A stretch of DNA of 64,000 nt from Dromaius novaehollandiae (Eukaryota; Chordata; Aves; Casuariiformes; Dromaiidae), in the NCBI RefSeq assembly GCF_036370855.1, contig NC_088098.1:41791981-41855980 (forward strand). Reading direction: 5' to 3'. Below, in pieces: positions 53,601-64,000 of the stretch (position 1 is the first letter of the stretch; each line of letters begins with the position of its first letter). A program made the translations under genes and the position numbers. The notes under the pieces are model-generated. The model was not told the origin of the DNA. It worked only from the letters and a program-made list of their open reading frames with translations, and did not search any database.

Positions 53601-56600
53601 TTCCATTTAGTAAAATGTAAGTAGATTTTGAAACAAACCCCACTATAAACAAGTTTTTAAAAAGATAAAAAATAGAAACATCCATTTATCCATTCAAAAA
53701 CAAGAATAAAGTGTTATTCTGCTAGCTGGATCATCCCCAGTATCATTAAGCTCTTCCTGAAAATCGTCATTTGCACATGTACATATATTACCTCATAACA
53801 GGTAAAATCAGTGAACAGTGTTTTTCTCTTTGTGTGTTTAGAAATTACTAATCTTTAACAGGGAATGATTTAAGTGACAGCATTAAGAGAAAACTGTTTA
53901 TTTTCCAAAAGAAATCAGCTTTTTTTTTCTTCTACAAAATCATTTTCTTGCTAGCCTGTAAATAAAACTAAAATAGAAATTCCTGTCACATTCAACAAAA
54001 GACAAACTGAAGCTAACTTAACTCTCCTCTCACTATAATTTACGTTATCTTAAAATTATAGTATCAAGAATTTCAACTTAGGACTAATTATTTGGTTTTG
54101 CCACTCCTGACTAGTGAGGACAGCTGTCATAGTTAGGACTATTGATGCTCTGTACACACATATACACACGTGTAAACAAAATAAAATAGGAATAACGCTT
54201 CTGGCTGAGTCACTTTCTGTCTTTCGATTTATTCTGTAGTAGTGACAAGAGTACTCCCTTCATACTATCCTTCCTCCACTCTTTGGATTGTCTGCCTACC
54301 TATCCTTTTCCCCTCTTAGAAGAGCTCTGATGAGTGTATTAAGTTTGCTGAAGCACAAAAATCATAGCATTAATTTTATTCTGTCCCAAATTTTTTACTT
54401 CTGACTTGCAAACATACAGAAATTCTTCACAGTAGAATTCCATGATACTAATGCTAGAAAAAAAGTGTCAGATTATAAGCAGTCAGTCCTTGTACTGTTA
54501 CATGCTTTTCCTCTATTTACACTAAGTGTGATACAGAAAACACATTAGACTACTCATTAAAAAAGAAAATTCAAGAGTACTTTTCCTTCTCCCATGAGAA
54601 AATGCTTAACTTGACTGGGTTCAAATACTGCTGGGTTCGTGTGTAAACTAGGTACCCTCTGCATCCTATATAATAAAATACTGAAAGTTCTCTCCCAAGT
54701 CTACTTTCCCCAAGTCTAATTCCCACATTTAGACTGGCAAAATATTATGACATGTCTATTATTTTGGATTAACAGTTTGATCAAGAACACTTCACTGCCC
54801 TAAGTAAAGGTCCTCCACACCCTCCTTTTCATTTGTTAAAAGTAAGAAGTTAAAATTCCTCCAAAACCAGGCATATAACAAAAGGATAGCTGCAGACATT
54901 ATTGCTTATCCTAGCAGAAAGAGTGTGCAATATGAAGAGAGCTTATCAAATCGTGAAAGGAAAGACAATGTAAAAATTCCTCCTAAAAAGTGGAATTAAA
55001 ACAAAACAAACTGAGATCCAATTGAAAGGTAAACTTCTAGACACTTATAGGACCAAAGAGCACATTACCAGCAGGTTGGTTCTTTTTTTGAAACATATTC
55101 ATGTACTACGTCCATATAGGAAAACTAAAATTAGTTAACAATATTGTTAGATTTAAGAAAATCTCAGTTTAAAAATAATCCAACTTCAAACAAACCAACC
55201 ACTCTTAGGACTACCTACTTTTAGGACTACCAACAACTCTTAGGACTACCACAAACTCTAATAAGAGACTAGGCGTCTTTGAAATTGTTTAGTTTGGCCT
55301 TATTTATTTTTCTCTTAAGTTAAGAAACCAAACCTGTCAGAGGACATGTAGCGGCAAACTTCTCTGTAGACTCAAGAGAACACTGCCTTAACTTACATGA
55401 AGGCTTTTATCTTTGTAGATTTAGTATTAAATGGTAAGGATCTGGCCACCAGTTACTGTTCTTACTGAACCCTATCCTTGAAGTCCAGTAGTAAAGGCAA
55501 TTTTCATATTATTTCTGTGGATCAACACCCTAACTATCATCAATTTTGCCTTCTGGTTCTGATGCAAACAGAAAAAAGCTGTATCTTTATATTTTTTAAC
55601 AATTAAAAAAAAACACTTACGGTCTAATGGCATTTTTTAAGCAAAGCAAATCACTATACTCAAATCCACGCAAAATGCAAAATCTAAAATATTTCTTTAA
55701 CAATGAAAACAATTATTTGTTTCTGCAGTTTTTTTTTTTAATAGAAACTTACTCTACTGCTTTATTAATTTTTTCTTCTGACAAAACTGAGTCATTTGTA
55801 GCCTTGCACTGTTTCTTAAGTCTCTCTTCTTCAGCTAGGTAGAGATGTTTCAAATGCTCTGGATATGTGTCGGTAAACTGAATATCCTGTTGTGTCCCAG
55901 CTTTTCTTTCCCTTTTCAGTAGTTTTCTGTATTCTCTTTGGATCTTTTGTTTCCTCTGAAATGCAAATCCTTGTCCTGAAAACATTGGAAAAAGGGAGTT
56001 AAATACATGAGCACTAAAGTAGTACCAAACACATTAAGTCAGGATCATTTCCCATTGATTTTCTTCCCCAAAGAGAGTATGCAGCTACTTTCGCTAATTT
56101 TAATAAGCATCAGCCAATAATTCAAGGAAGAACACTCGTATAAATCTGATCCCTACTGCAGCTGGTGCAGATTTGCTGAAAATTATCACCTGAATTCTTA
56201 AGAGAACATGCCATCGCTAACATACCAATTAATTTATACTAAACATTGTACACATTTGCTAATGCTTCTTCATGTCCAGTGAAAAGATGTATTAACATTT
56301 CACTTAATCTCCTGCTTTTGACAGCAACACATACAACATCAAAATAGATTTCTAAAGATGGACTAAAGACAACACTGATAGTACTGGCTGCTTAAGAAAT
56401 CTACAGCTGCAACATCATAGGAAAAAAGTGGCTCAACTATTAAATTATACTTTACTAACATGCCATTACATCTTTTCAGAAATATATTTTTATTCCTAGG
56501 TATCTTCTTTCTGTATCCGTCCAAGAAGAGCTTTCCTACAATTTAAAAAGTATGTTACATCATACAAGTATTTAAAAGAAACACCAGGTAATGGTGGTTT

Positions 56601-57090
56601 CAGGCTCACATACTATATAACGGCTAATAAGTAGCTATATAATGAGTATATTTTGCATATTGAGCATTTTTCCCTAATACCAAATAATTAAACTTCCTCG
56701 AGCATGAAGGTGACTATAGAAATTGTTGCCAAACAAACTTTTAGCACACTTGCTCAAATTACGACCTCTATCATTTTAATAATATTTTCCCGTTAACGTA
56801 AATATTTAACTTTTCCTTGTATCTTATCCAAGTTTGAAGCTTTCCATTTTCAACTATGGATTTCATAGATAGATCTTTTAGTAAAAGTATCGCAAACAAG
56901 TGAATCGCACAGCAAAAAGCTGTCCCCGGCTCCCCGCCGCCACCGAGCCCTCTAAGCCCCCGCGCTCACCCTCCTGGACGCTCCCCAAGGCGCCGCGGAG
57001 CGACACCGGCCTCCAGGGCCGCTTGTGGAGGGGACCGCGGGCCGCGCTCCCCGCCGGCGGGGCCGGCCTGCCCGGCCGCGCCGCCGCCAT
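50474..57090 (-). CDS. CCDC59: CCDC59 (TAP26), complete coding region in four exons
   Basis: This is the coding span of coiled-coil domain protein 59, also called thyroid transcription factor 1-associated protein 26, a small basic nuclear protein reported to bind TTF-1/NKX2-1 and related to ribosome-biogenesis factors. Exons on the minus strand are 57090-56970, 55975-55753, 51966-51867 and 50635-50474. The lengths 121, 223, 100 and 162 nt join in frame to 201 codons plus TAA. Recognisable family blocks in order are [18 protein letters not shown] (residues 36-53, across the first junction), [20 protein letters not shown] (about 72-91), [16 protein letters not shown] (about 124-139) and [11 protein letters not shown] near the C-terminus. 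The protein is very rich in K, R, E and Q and is probably helical or coiled-coil in its second half. It is shorter than the human protein as I recall it (about 240 residues), mainly in the N-terminus and the middle. Introns are GT-AG. It runs head to head with METTL25. Confidence 0.95.
50636..51866 (-). other. CCDC59: CCDC59 intron 3
   Basis: GTAAAT...tttatttcag phase-0 intron of 1,231 bp. AT-rich; nothing else seen. Confidence 0.85.
51867..51966 (-). CDS. CCDC59: CCDC59 coding exon 3
   Basis: This 100-nt exon lies between acceptor aattatag|GCC and donor AAAGAG|GTAAAT. It restores a glutamate across the phase-2 junction, then reads [20 protein letters not shown] and [13 protein letters not shown]. 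The KKKTSNQKA block matches the mammalian protein. The donor (GTAAAT) is weaker than that of exon 2. Confidence 0.93.
51967..55752 (-). other. CCDC59: CCDC59 intron 2
   Basis: GTAAGT...aattatag intron of about 3.8 kb. It holds an A-rich run at about 52931-52958 and a small three-copy repeat at 55199-55252. No additional exon is needed, because exons 2 and 3 join in frame. Confidence 0.85.
55199..55252 (+). repeat. Three-copy short repeat in CCDC59 intron 2
   Basis: TTAGGACTACC occurs at 55205, 55221 and 55240, with units of 16 and 19 bp. Confidence 0.85.
55753..55975 (-). CDS. CCDC59: CCDC59 coding exon 2
   Basis: The acceptor is ttttcag|GACAAGG. The phase-1 junction restores a glycine to give GSVQEGQGFAF. 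The exon encodes [19 protein letters not shown] and the highly characteristic [20 protein letters not shown] block. The donor is GTAGA|GTAAGT, a consensus U2 site. Confidence 0.95.
55976..56969 (-). other. CCDC59: CCDC59 intron 1
   Basis: GTGAGC...ttttcag intron of 994 bp. Its first few dozen bases are still CpG-island sequence; the rest is AT-rich. No other feature seen. Confidence 0.85.
56970..57090 (-). CDS. CCDC59: CCDC59 coding exon 1
   Basis: Forty codons plus one base. The start is the ATG at 57090-57088, with G at -3 and G at +4 (a strong Kozak context). It is the first ATG of the frame; an adjacent GTG just upstream is not needed. The N-terminus is alanine-, proline- and arginine-rich. 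It then reaches [18 protein letters not shown], which resembles the conserved WRP...GSVxEG block of the family. The donor is G|GTGAGC, with the intron starting at 56969. The exon lies wholly inside the CpG island. Confidence 0.9.
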
Positions 57091-57220
57091 CACCCGCCAC
57101 CGTCGCGCACCGAGACGTCACCAAGCCGCGCCACGGCCCCGCCTCGACTCGGCGCTCGACTCGCCCCCCTCTCCCTGGCGCGGCAGCCAGCAGGCGTCAC
57201 GAGCCGAGCGCCGCGCTGCC
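57091..57220. promoter_or_regulatory. Bidirectional core promoter between CCDC59 and METTL25
   Basis: Only 130 bp separate the two divergent ATGs. There is no TATA box. Visible sites are a near-consensus CRE/ATF site (GACGTCAC, 57114-57121; TGACGTCT with one mismatch on the minus strand), a second CRE half-site in GCGTCACG near 57193, and a GC box (CCCCGCC, 57137-57143). Transcription start sites and 5' UTRs must be very short or overlapping, or must start within this gap. Shared use is inferred from the geometry. Confidence 0.8.
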
Positions 57221-57479
57221 ATGTCGCGTCCGCGCGGGGCCCTGCCGCCGCAGGTAGCGCCGGCGACTGCGGCCGCGGGGCTGCGGCGCGTGGCGCGGTT
57301 CCTGGCGCGCGCCCTGCCGCTGTGCCGCGCCCACGCCGTGGAGTTCTACACGCGCGGCCTCTGGGAGCGGCTCGTGGCCCTGCGCCCCGAGGCGGTGCTG
57401 GAGGTGCTGGGCGGGCCCGGGCCGCTGGCGCTGCAGCGCTCCCTGGCGGAGGCCGGCGGCGCCGCGGCGGCGCAGTGGG
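57221..57479 (+). CDS. METTL25: METTL25 coding exon 1 (partial gene, continues beyond the window)
   Basis: This is the first coding exon of methyltransferase-like protein 25, a predicted S-adenosylmethionine-dependent methyltransferase whose substrate is not well defined. It has 86 codons plus one base. The ATG at 57221 has G at -3 and is the only ATG before the conserved block, although the frame stays open upstream through the CpG island. Residues about 38-65 read HAVEFYTRGLWERLVALRPE and then AVLEVL, matching the family's N-terminal HxVxFYTxxxWExLVxLxPExVLxxL block. The flanks are alanine- and arginine-rich. The donor is TGGG|GTGAGT at 57480. The SAM-binding core lies in later exons, which I could not find before 64000. 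The divergent partner CCDC59 and the same pairing in human support the call. Confidence 0.9.
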
Positions 57480-57545
57480 GTGAGTCGGGGGCGGGGCGAG
57501 GGGGCGGGGGCGGGGCGAGGACCGGCGCCTCGCCGAGATGCCGGC

Positions 57546-57556
57546 GCCGCCATTTT
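57546..57556 (-). promoter_or_regulatory. YY1 consensus site
   Basis: GCCGCCATTTT here reads AAAATGGCGGC on the minus strand, the full YY1 core. It sits 67 bp into METTL25 intron 1. Intragenic YY1 sites just downstream of the start are common in TATA-less promoters. Confidence 0.6.
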
Positions 57557-57602
57557 CGGCGTTGTGGTGGTCGGCGGGGCGACGGTTTCTCAATGGTTAT
57601 CA

Positions 57603-57614
57603 GCGCCATTTTGG
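57603..57614 (-). promoter_or_regulatory. Second YY1-type site
   Basis: GCGCCATTTTGG contains the CCAT core with good flanks, 57 bp beyond the first YY1 site and in the same orientation. Confidence 0.5.
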
Positions 57615-60600
57615 GGGGAGGGGAGAGGAATACTGTCCCTGCGTCGGGTCGCACCCATTTCACACCATTTCACTGAGCTGCTTTTTTATCCAGATCTTGG
57701 CCACCTGCCTTTCCACAGCCCTTTCCACGGTTGTTGTCCTATTAATCTGTCTTCGACTGAAGATGTTTCTGCTTTTTTGTGCGCCTCAGAGTGCTCATCT
57801 TCTTTTCCCGCTTAATAGGATAGATCTGGAACAGTCATGATTCAGGTTACATGCAGTTGCGGTGGGAGAAATTACATTTTAAGAAGCTCTCACGAGTGCT
57901 AGCTGTGGTGATTGTCACATTTTATACCTTGCCTCTCATTCAGTTACAATGCAGAAATGAAATGAAACTCATAACTGCCAGGCTCGTTTGCTCTAATTTC
58001 CAAAGAACGGAAATAAAATGGACTGGAAAGCCAGTATGAGTGGAAAGATGTAACAGTTAAAAGTCCTCCAAATGTTGAAACTGGAACTGTGGAGGACAGC
58101 TGGAAAAGGCTTAAATGCTGCTTTCCTATATATTTGCAATAATGAGTGTCTGGCAAGGAAGACAGCTGTTTTATTTCTGACAAGTGCTATTTAAGAAGCA
58201 CTTCATATTTTTTGTAGTTTTTGAGTAACTCAGGAGGAGGCCAACTGTGAAACTGTATTACTGAATTTACTGCACGCTAAGTAAAAGGGAAACATACCAG
58301 TAATATGCTTTGAGGCAGAGTACAGAAATGAAGATAAAGCATCTGAAAGGTATGTTGTTTGGGGAGCCTGAGTCCCAACAAGGAGATTTGTTTCAAAACT
58401 AGGGTAAAATCTTTGACAAAGGACTTTTCCGAGAAAAATAACCTGTATCGTGCCAAAACTTGTGGAACGTAGACAGCTCTTGCATAGCACTGAATGCTAT
58501 GTGAAATAACATGCGAGACAGGCACGTTGAATATAATGAAGGAGTTGGCAGAAAATAGCATGTGGAGCTGCATGCTTTTTGGCATAAAAGACAAACTGAG
58601 ATAATGAATTTGGAAAAACACTGAAGAACTGGAAATTGCTACATCACTTTGTAACATTTCTGGATCTAAACACCTTCAAAATATTAACTGTAAGGCTACA
58701 TTTTTTTCAAGGAAGGATTGTGGTATCTGCAAAAAAATCCAATTTATTTGTGCATGAAATAAATCAACATGAATTAACTTTGAGAGCCAGATGGAAACAA
58801 GGAAGATGATCCAGTCAACAAGCAAAAGGATTGGGCAGCAGCAGTTTCGGATGACTGCTGTAGTACTCTCATACCATGCTGTCACTCACATTTTTTGGGT
58901 GTGGCTGTGAGAACAGATTTACTTTGTATGCTCAAATTAGTAAGATGTTGTAGTCATGCATCCCACATACCTTACTCAGTATATGTGTAAAATGACATTT
59001 TGATTTCACATGGTAAAACCTTTGCTGCCTAAGAATTTGAGAAGTTGTACATTTATACATTTGCAAATGTATTATGTCCCCAAACTATTATGAAAAGATG
59101 AATGCATTGGAAAAAAATGTTCAGACACTCTTTCTAGAAATCTCTTCTAATAGGGGTCCCAAATGAAGTTAAAAGGAAACATTGGGTCCATTTGACAGAA
59201 CTGATTTTAAAATGTGAAGTTGTCAGTTCATATTCAGATAGCCCTGCAAATTAAAAAGGAAGGTTCTTGCAGATTGGCACAACACTGTTATTCTGTGCAG
59301 TATTTTTTATTACTATAGCGATTTTGACAAATAGATATGGTGAGCTTCAGTTTTTCCTAGAAATAAGCCTCAAATTTCAATTCTGTTTTATAGAATCGTA
59401 TGCAAGAGGATGATTGCATGTTCTATAGATCAACTTCAAAGATATTCACAGATAATCATTGGATAGTATTTCATTATAATGACCGCATAAAGAGAGGATT
59501 CCCTACAGAAAAAATTGCATACCCACTTTTAGATACAGAAAACTCCTGTATGTTTTTTATGCATCAGAAAGCTGACAATTGCCATGATTTATTTGCAAAT
59601 GTATGGACTGACTGCTTAAAATACATTAGATTTTATCTTGTGAACAACCAAAGCAGAAACACGTTGAGAAAACTGCCATTTTAAATATTCATAAACTGTA
59701 TTTAGTCAAAGAGCTGCTATTGTGTAGTTTGAAGTAATGCTTCAGATATCTTAATGTAATTGAGTTTTTCCTTTTAGTTGGCAAGCTAGGACAATTTAAA
59801 TTTGGTAGGAGTTTTATACAGATGATATGCCAGTCATCATATATGAGATCCTGATAGTTCTGTTAATGTTCTTCAATCAGATAACTGAATTCAAGGAAGT
59901 TATGTAATGTGAGTATTTAATTTTAGTGAGGTGAGATTTGTAAGGAGAGTTCATACATTTTATTAAGCCAGCTGTTGAAAAAGTTAAAGCAGACAAGCTT
60001 TGGGTTTATAAGCTTTTCATGAGTTCTAAAAAAGAAGTAGAAAAGTCCAAAATTCAGTAATCACTCATTAATGTAATAATATTATTAAGTACCAAGGTAA
60101 GTTGTGCATGTGCAATGTAGAGGGATCGGCAGGAGGTAAGGAGAAAGGAAGGCTGGGATGCTAAAAATTATGAACTCATTACATACGTTCTTTTGCACAT
60201 TAAAACAGTTTACTGAGTCCACAATTTTTAGTGTCCAGTAGAGTTTTGAATATTGGTTCTCAGGATCACATCCTGAAGAAATGTAATTGGTCTCCTTTGA
60301 GACTCAGGACTGAGAGGTTGCTTTTGTTTTGTGAAATCATTTTTCTCTGATAATGATTTTTCCTAATTGATTGTGTGAATTCATTGTAACAGTTCTTTTC
60401 ACATAAGTAATTTCCATGAGAGAACTGGAAGGAGGTTTGAGGTTTTGGGATGAGCACGAGGGGATCCGTGGATTTTGATTCTTTTGATCCTAGAATGGGG
60501 AGGGCTCATTCCAAGATGTTGTTTATTTCCCCAACTGAGAATCCTCGTTGGGTGGAAGCCCCAGATAAGGTACATAATACATATTCCTTACTGAGGGGCT

Positions 60601-63600
60601 CGACAAGTATATGAGATACTGCTTTTGCTATGTTTTGGATGATTGCTGGTGGTGTAGAAATGAGGTGCCTAGGTCAATGTCATTCTTGCCTTTAGTCATT
60701 GGATAGATATTAAGGATACTGCTATTAGAGTGTCCAAGAAGTTGATGTTGATGCAGTTTGAGGAAAGGTAATTACAGAGTTTGTGGTAGAAACTGATGAG
60801 AGAGCCCTAGCTTTCAGTCCAGATGTGTCTTAGGCGCAGGATAGTTACAGATACCTAAACCAAATATTTAACTCAAAGTAGCTTGTGTAGGTGTGGCATC
60901 TTTGTGTGCATATCTGTGCCCATTTTTTGAATTAACTTGCCTGCTGAGAATGAAGTTGTCCAGGATGAAGAGGAAGAGGATGGACTGGAAACATGTATGC
61001 GGGTCTAGACCTTACAGATAATTCCAATGGACTATAATGGTCCTGGTTTGAAATGATAGGCAAGTTTGATGCTTTTAAATAAACCTTTTTCCAGTATCTA
61101 TTTAAATACCCTGAATTGGAGACTTGGGGTTAACATTGGCGTAATGAATTTATTTCCAGTAAACAAAACTGATGAAATTAAAGCTTGTAATAGTGAAACA
61201 AGCATGGCTCAAGTATCAAAATAGGTCATGTTTAGAGACAACGTATATTTACCTAATTTTTTGATAATGCTTGCTTTCATTTTCACCTTTTGTACTAAAA
61301 AAATAGGAAGTTAATGTTTATGAAACCTGTAGGGTATTTCAGGTTGTTTTTTATTTTTCTGTTTATTTCTATTAATGCTCCTATAAAGTTTACAGTAAAA
61401 AGAATTCTATGCTGTTTAATATTACTGAAAAATTAGTAATCTTTTAGTCTACAAAGGCTTCTTGTAATCAACTGTTTTCCTAAATTTTGTTGTTATCCTG
61501 TTAAATAGAGGAAGAATGACAGTATTTCTTCTTACACCTGCAAGTATCTGATGTCACTATAATGACAGAAGGCATATTATTTTCCATTAGTGCTACAGAT
61601 CAGTACATTTGGAATATAAATATTAGTGGCAATTACTTAACATCTAGCCAGACATTTTGAAAAAATACTGCTTAGAAACCAAAATATTTTTTAGTGTAAG
61701 CATGGATATTTAGTAGGTATGTAATACACATGTATGAAAATGAAATTTACAAAAATCAAAGTTTATTCAGATCTGTTTCTCATTCATCTAATGTATGTTA
61801 AAGAAATGTTTTGTGATGTGATGACATTCCAGTGTATTTCCAAACTCCTTTATTTCATGTAATTATGTGCCATGAGAAAGAGAAATGGATTTGGGGAGGA
61901 TAGGTTTTTGTTTGATTTTTACTTTTTTTTGTCATACAAGATTGGCTAGTATATTTAAAAATGCGTGCCAATAACTAAAAAGATTATATGTTTCAGTGTT
62001 AGGTGCTCCAGCTTTATAAAATGCTAAAAAATACCCTTGCTGGACACGGAGGAAATAAAATTTGGAGATAAAAGAACATAAATGTATTTTAGAATGGGCT
62101 GTAATTTTCAGAAGTGTGTTATACTAAATTCTGTACTACTTGAAAGAGACCACAATATGTAGGAAATGGGAACACCAAGTTCTCATCAGGAAGATTAGAT
62201 TTCTTCTTCACCTGGCAACACTGCTGAACAGCTGGCAAAATATCCCTCTGCACCTCGAGACTTGATGTCTCATCTCTGTCACTCTCTCAATAATTATTGA
62301 CATATAGCCTTGATTGTTGAGTCTCTTCTTCAACTTTGTTCCCTTGTTTGACAGATTAGTGATTTGTCCCCACTGCATCAAACTAATTTTATGCATTTTG
62401 GGGGGCTCAGGCTGCATTCGTGTTGTGGACATGTATAAATTTCAGGGAACATTGCTCATTACCAGAAAATCTAAAATAAGTTAAATGAATGAACCTCCCT
62501 TTAAAAATAATACATGAACTGCAGTTTTTCTTCTATAGGAGTGTTTTTCTGTCAAGATAACCATGCATATAGCCATTGATATAAGTCTAGGGTTCATTTT
62601 TCTAGCAAGCAGTATGAATAAACATTCCATCTTTTTTTGGTATAAGCATTTTACACTGAAAGTGACAGATTTGGTTCTTTTAGAGAGTTTTATGGAAAAT
62701 AAAGCAAAAGTTGAAGTGATTTGTTTCTAAGGTTAGTTAAAGGTTAATCCTTTAAAAAAATTGAAGACCAGTCCCTAAAAACCTGCTATGCTAGTAAATC
62801 TGTGTGCAGATGTGTTGAGTATTGACACCTTTGTTACTTTTTAGTTGTATTTTCTGTATGTTGTATGTCATTTTGTCTTTCATAAGATATGACCAAAATG
62901 ATCTTTTTGTGTAGTGTGTATAAACTATGATGCTTCTTAGCCAAACTGACATGCTAAACTGAAATCTAATACTACTAGTGTTTTAAAGTTATTCTGAAAC
63001 AGTAAGATCAAAGATACTTTCACATATTTTTTATACCTTTCAGTGCTCCCACTGAATTTAGATTGCTGCTTTATTCTAGCTTGGCTGTCAGTGCTCCACT
63101 GTGTAGGTACTTGCCTCCTTTTGTGGGTGTTCAAACTTCGGAAGAAACAAAAAACCAATTCCTTACTTTCACAGAAGTGTTTGATTACCATATCCCATGA
63201 TATTATTCTCTTCTATTATTTACTCGATTAGAAGATATTGTCAGAAAGGAAGTTTATTTTTCTTCAGTCATTTTAAAAATGCACACATCTAATTTGTTGT
63301 CTTCTTGTAACTTACCGTATAGAGACATACTGAAAGACAAAATTACCCCTTCTCCCCAAAGACTTAGCAGTCTTTAAGTGGTTCAGTGTTCTTTTATTTC
63401 TGTTCTCTACTATGTTGCTTTCTCATCTGTCATGAAAGCTCATTAACTAAAAATTGCTGAATGTTCAGAAGGAAAAATAAAAAAAGTCATGTGTAGAAAA
63501 AGATGGCTCTATTTTTTGATTTAGTGGTAGAGAAGAGTAGAATAAGTGCCTTGTAGATACAGAAATAATAGTAATTCTGGTTAAAGTTTAGACAGTATTT

Positions 63601-64000
63601 ATTCTTACTTAGTCCTAAATTTTATTTGCCATACTCATGCCTTGGTAGTGTAATACTGTGAAAATAAACCTGTTGACATTGTTGGGGTTGTTTTCCATAG
63701 TCTAATGTAGTCATGCAAGAAAATTAAGAGTATCAGAGGTGAGGTCAGTAGAAACAGCTGCATCTCATACGGGTGGGTATTTGGAAAAGCTGCCATGCTG
63801 GTACGTACTTGCACAAAATTTACCCATGAGACGAGAGACAAATCAAGAGACATTTTGTAAATCTGTGTAACAGTTTGTTTTCTGGTCTAGAGGGCTAGTG
63901 TTTATTTATTTTTAAAGAATTGTAAGTTTTTAGAGATCTAAAAACTCTTATCAAAACTATGTAGAATTCAACAAATAGTTTTAGCTAAAATATGATGAAT

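Larger units (their letters stand above)
56925..57620. promoter_or_regulatory. CpG island spanning the CCDC59/METTL25 start region
   Basis: An abrupt switch from AT-rich DNA to very GC-rich, CpG-dense sequence covers both first exons, the spacer and the start of both introns. This is the classic form of a housekeeping promoter in vertebrates. The borders are judged by eye. Confidence 0.9.
57480..64000 (+). other. METTL25: METTL25 intron 1 (5' part)
   Basis: From the GTGAGT donor to the window end I see no frame matching the next METTL25 block or its methyltransferase motif. Its first 140 bases are GC-rich with G-runs and YY1 motifs. The rest is AT-rich. A 94-codon open frame at 59400-59684 resembles nothing I know and has no splice partner. 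Confidence 0.7.

Noticed and set aside
54610-54660. B-box-like GGGTTCAAATAC
   Set aside because: No A box or cloverleaf can be formed upstream; not a tRNA or SINE.
56900-57220. Upstream in-frame extension of METTL25 exon 1
   Set aside because: No ATG lies in this extension and it overlaps CCDC59 exon 1 in antisense; the start at 57221 directly precedes the conserved block.
57090-57593. Long antisense and offset frames across the CpG island
   Set aside because: They are shadows of METTL25 exon 1 and of GC-rich sequence lacking stops.
59400-59684. 94-codon open frame in METTL25 intron 1
   Set aside because: An upstream TTTATAG could act as an acceptor, but the protein does not match METTL25 or any family I know, and the frame ends without a donor.

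Overview
The window is vertebrate nuclear DNA, most likely from a bird. It is AT-rich, carries very few recognisable transposons, has one worn CR1 LINE fragment of the sauropsid type and one sharp CpG island, and its genes are split by GT-AG introns. The bird assignment is an inference from low repeat density plus CR1; a crocodilian or turtle is not excluded. The gene pair CCDC59/METTL25 sits head to head, as in human 12q21.

Layout. Positions 1-50,240 show no gene I can support. This part holds AT-rich spacer, scattered simple repeats, a CR1 reverse-transcriptase relic near 34.4 kb, a probable older LINE tail near 40.4 kb, a probable tRNA-type SINE relic near 48.1 kb, and a GC-rich island of about 1.9 kb at 45.3-47.2 kb. 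That island looks like an LTR on the minus strand nested in an older repeat. The LTR's U3-like part combines two heat-shock elements, an inverted CCAAT box, a GC box, an octamer and a TATA box.

Positions 50,474-57,090 (minus strand) carry the complete coding region of CCDC59 (TAP26) in four exons. The three junctions keep the reading frame and give a 201-residue protein. Positions 57,221-57,479 (plus strand) are coding exon 1 of METTL25; the rest of the window lies in its first intron. The two start codons are only 130 bp apart inside one TATA-less CpG island with CRE-like and Sp1 sites, so the pair very probably shares a bidirectional promoter. YY1 sites and a dense G-run lie at the start of the METTL25 intron.

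Most long open frames elsewhere are chance frames: they show no family resemblance and lie in repeats, in CpG-island antisense or in AT-rich spacer. No tRNA, rRNA, CRISPR array or bacterial-type system was seen.
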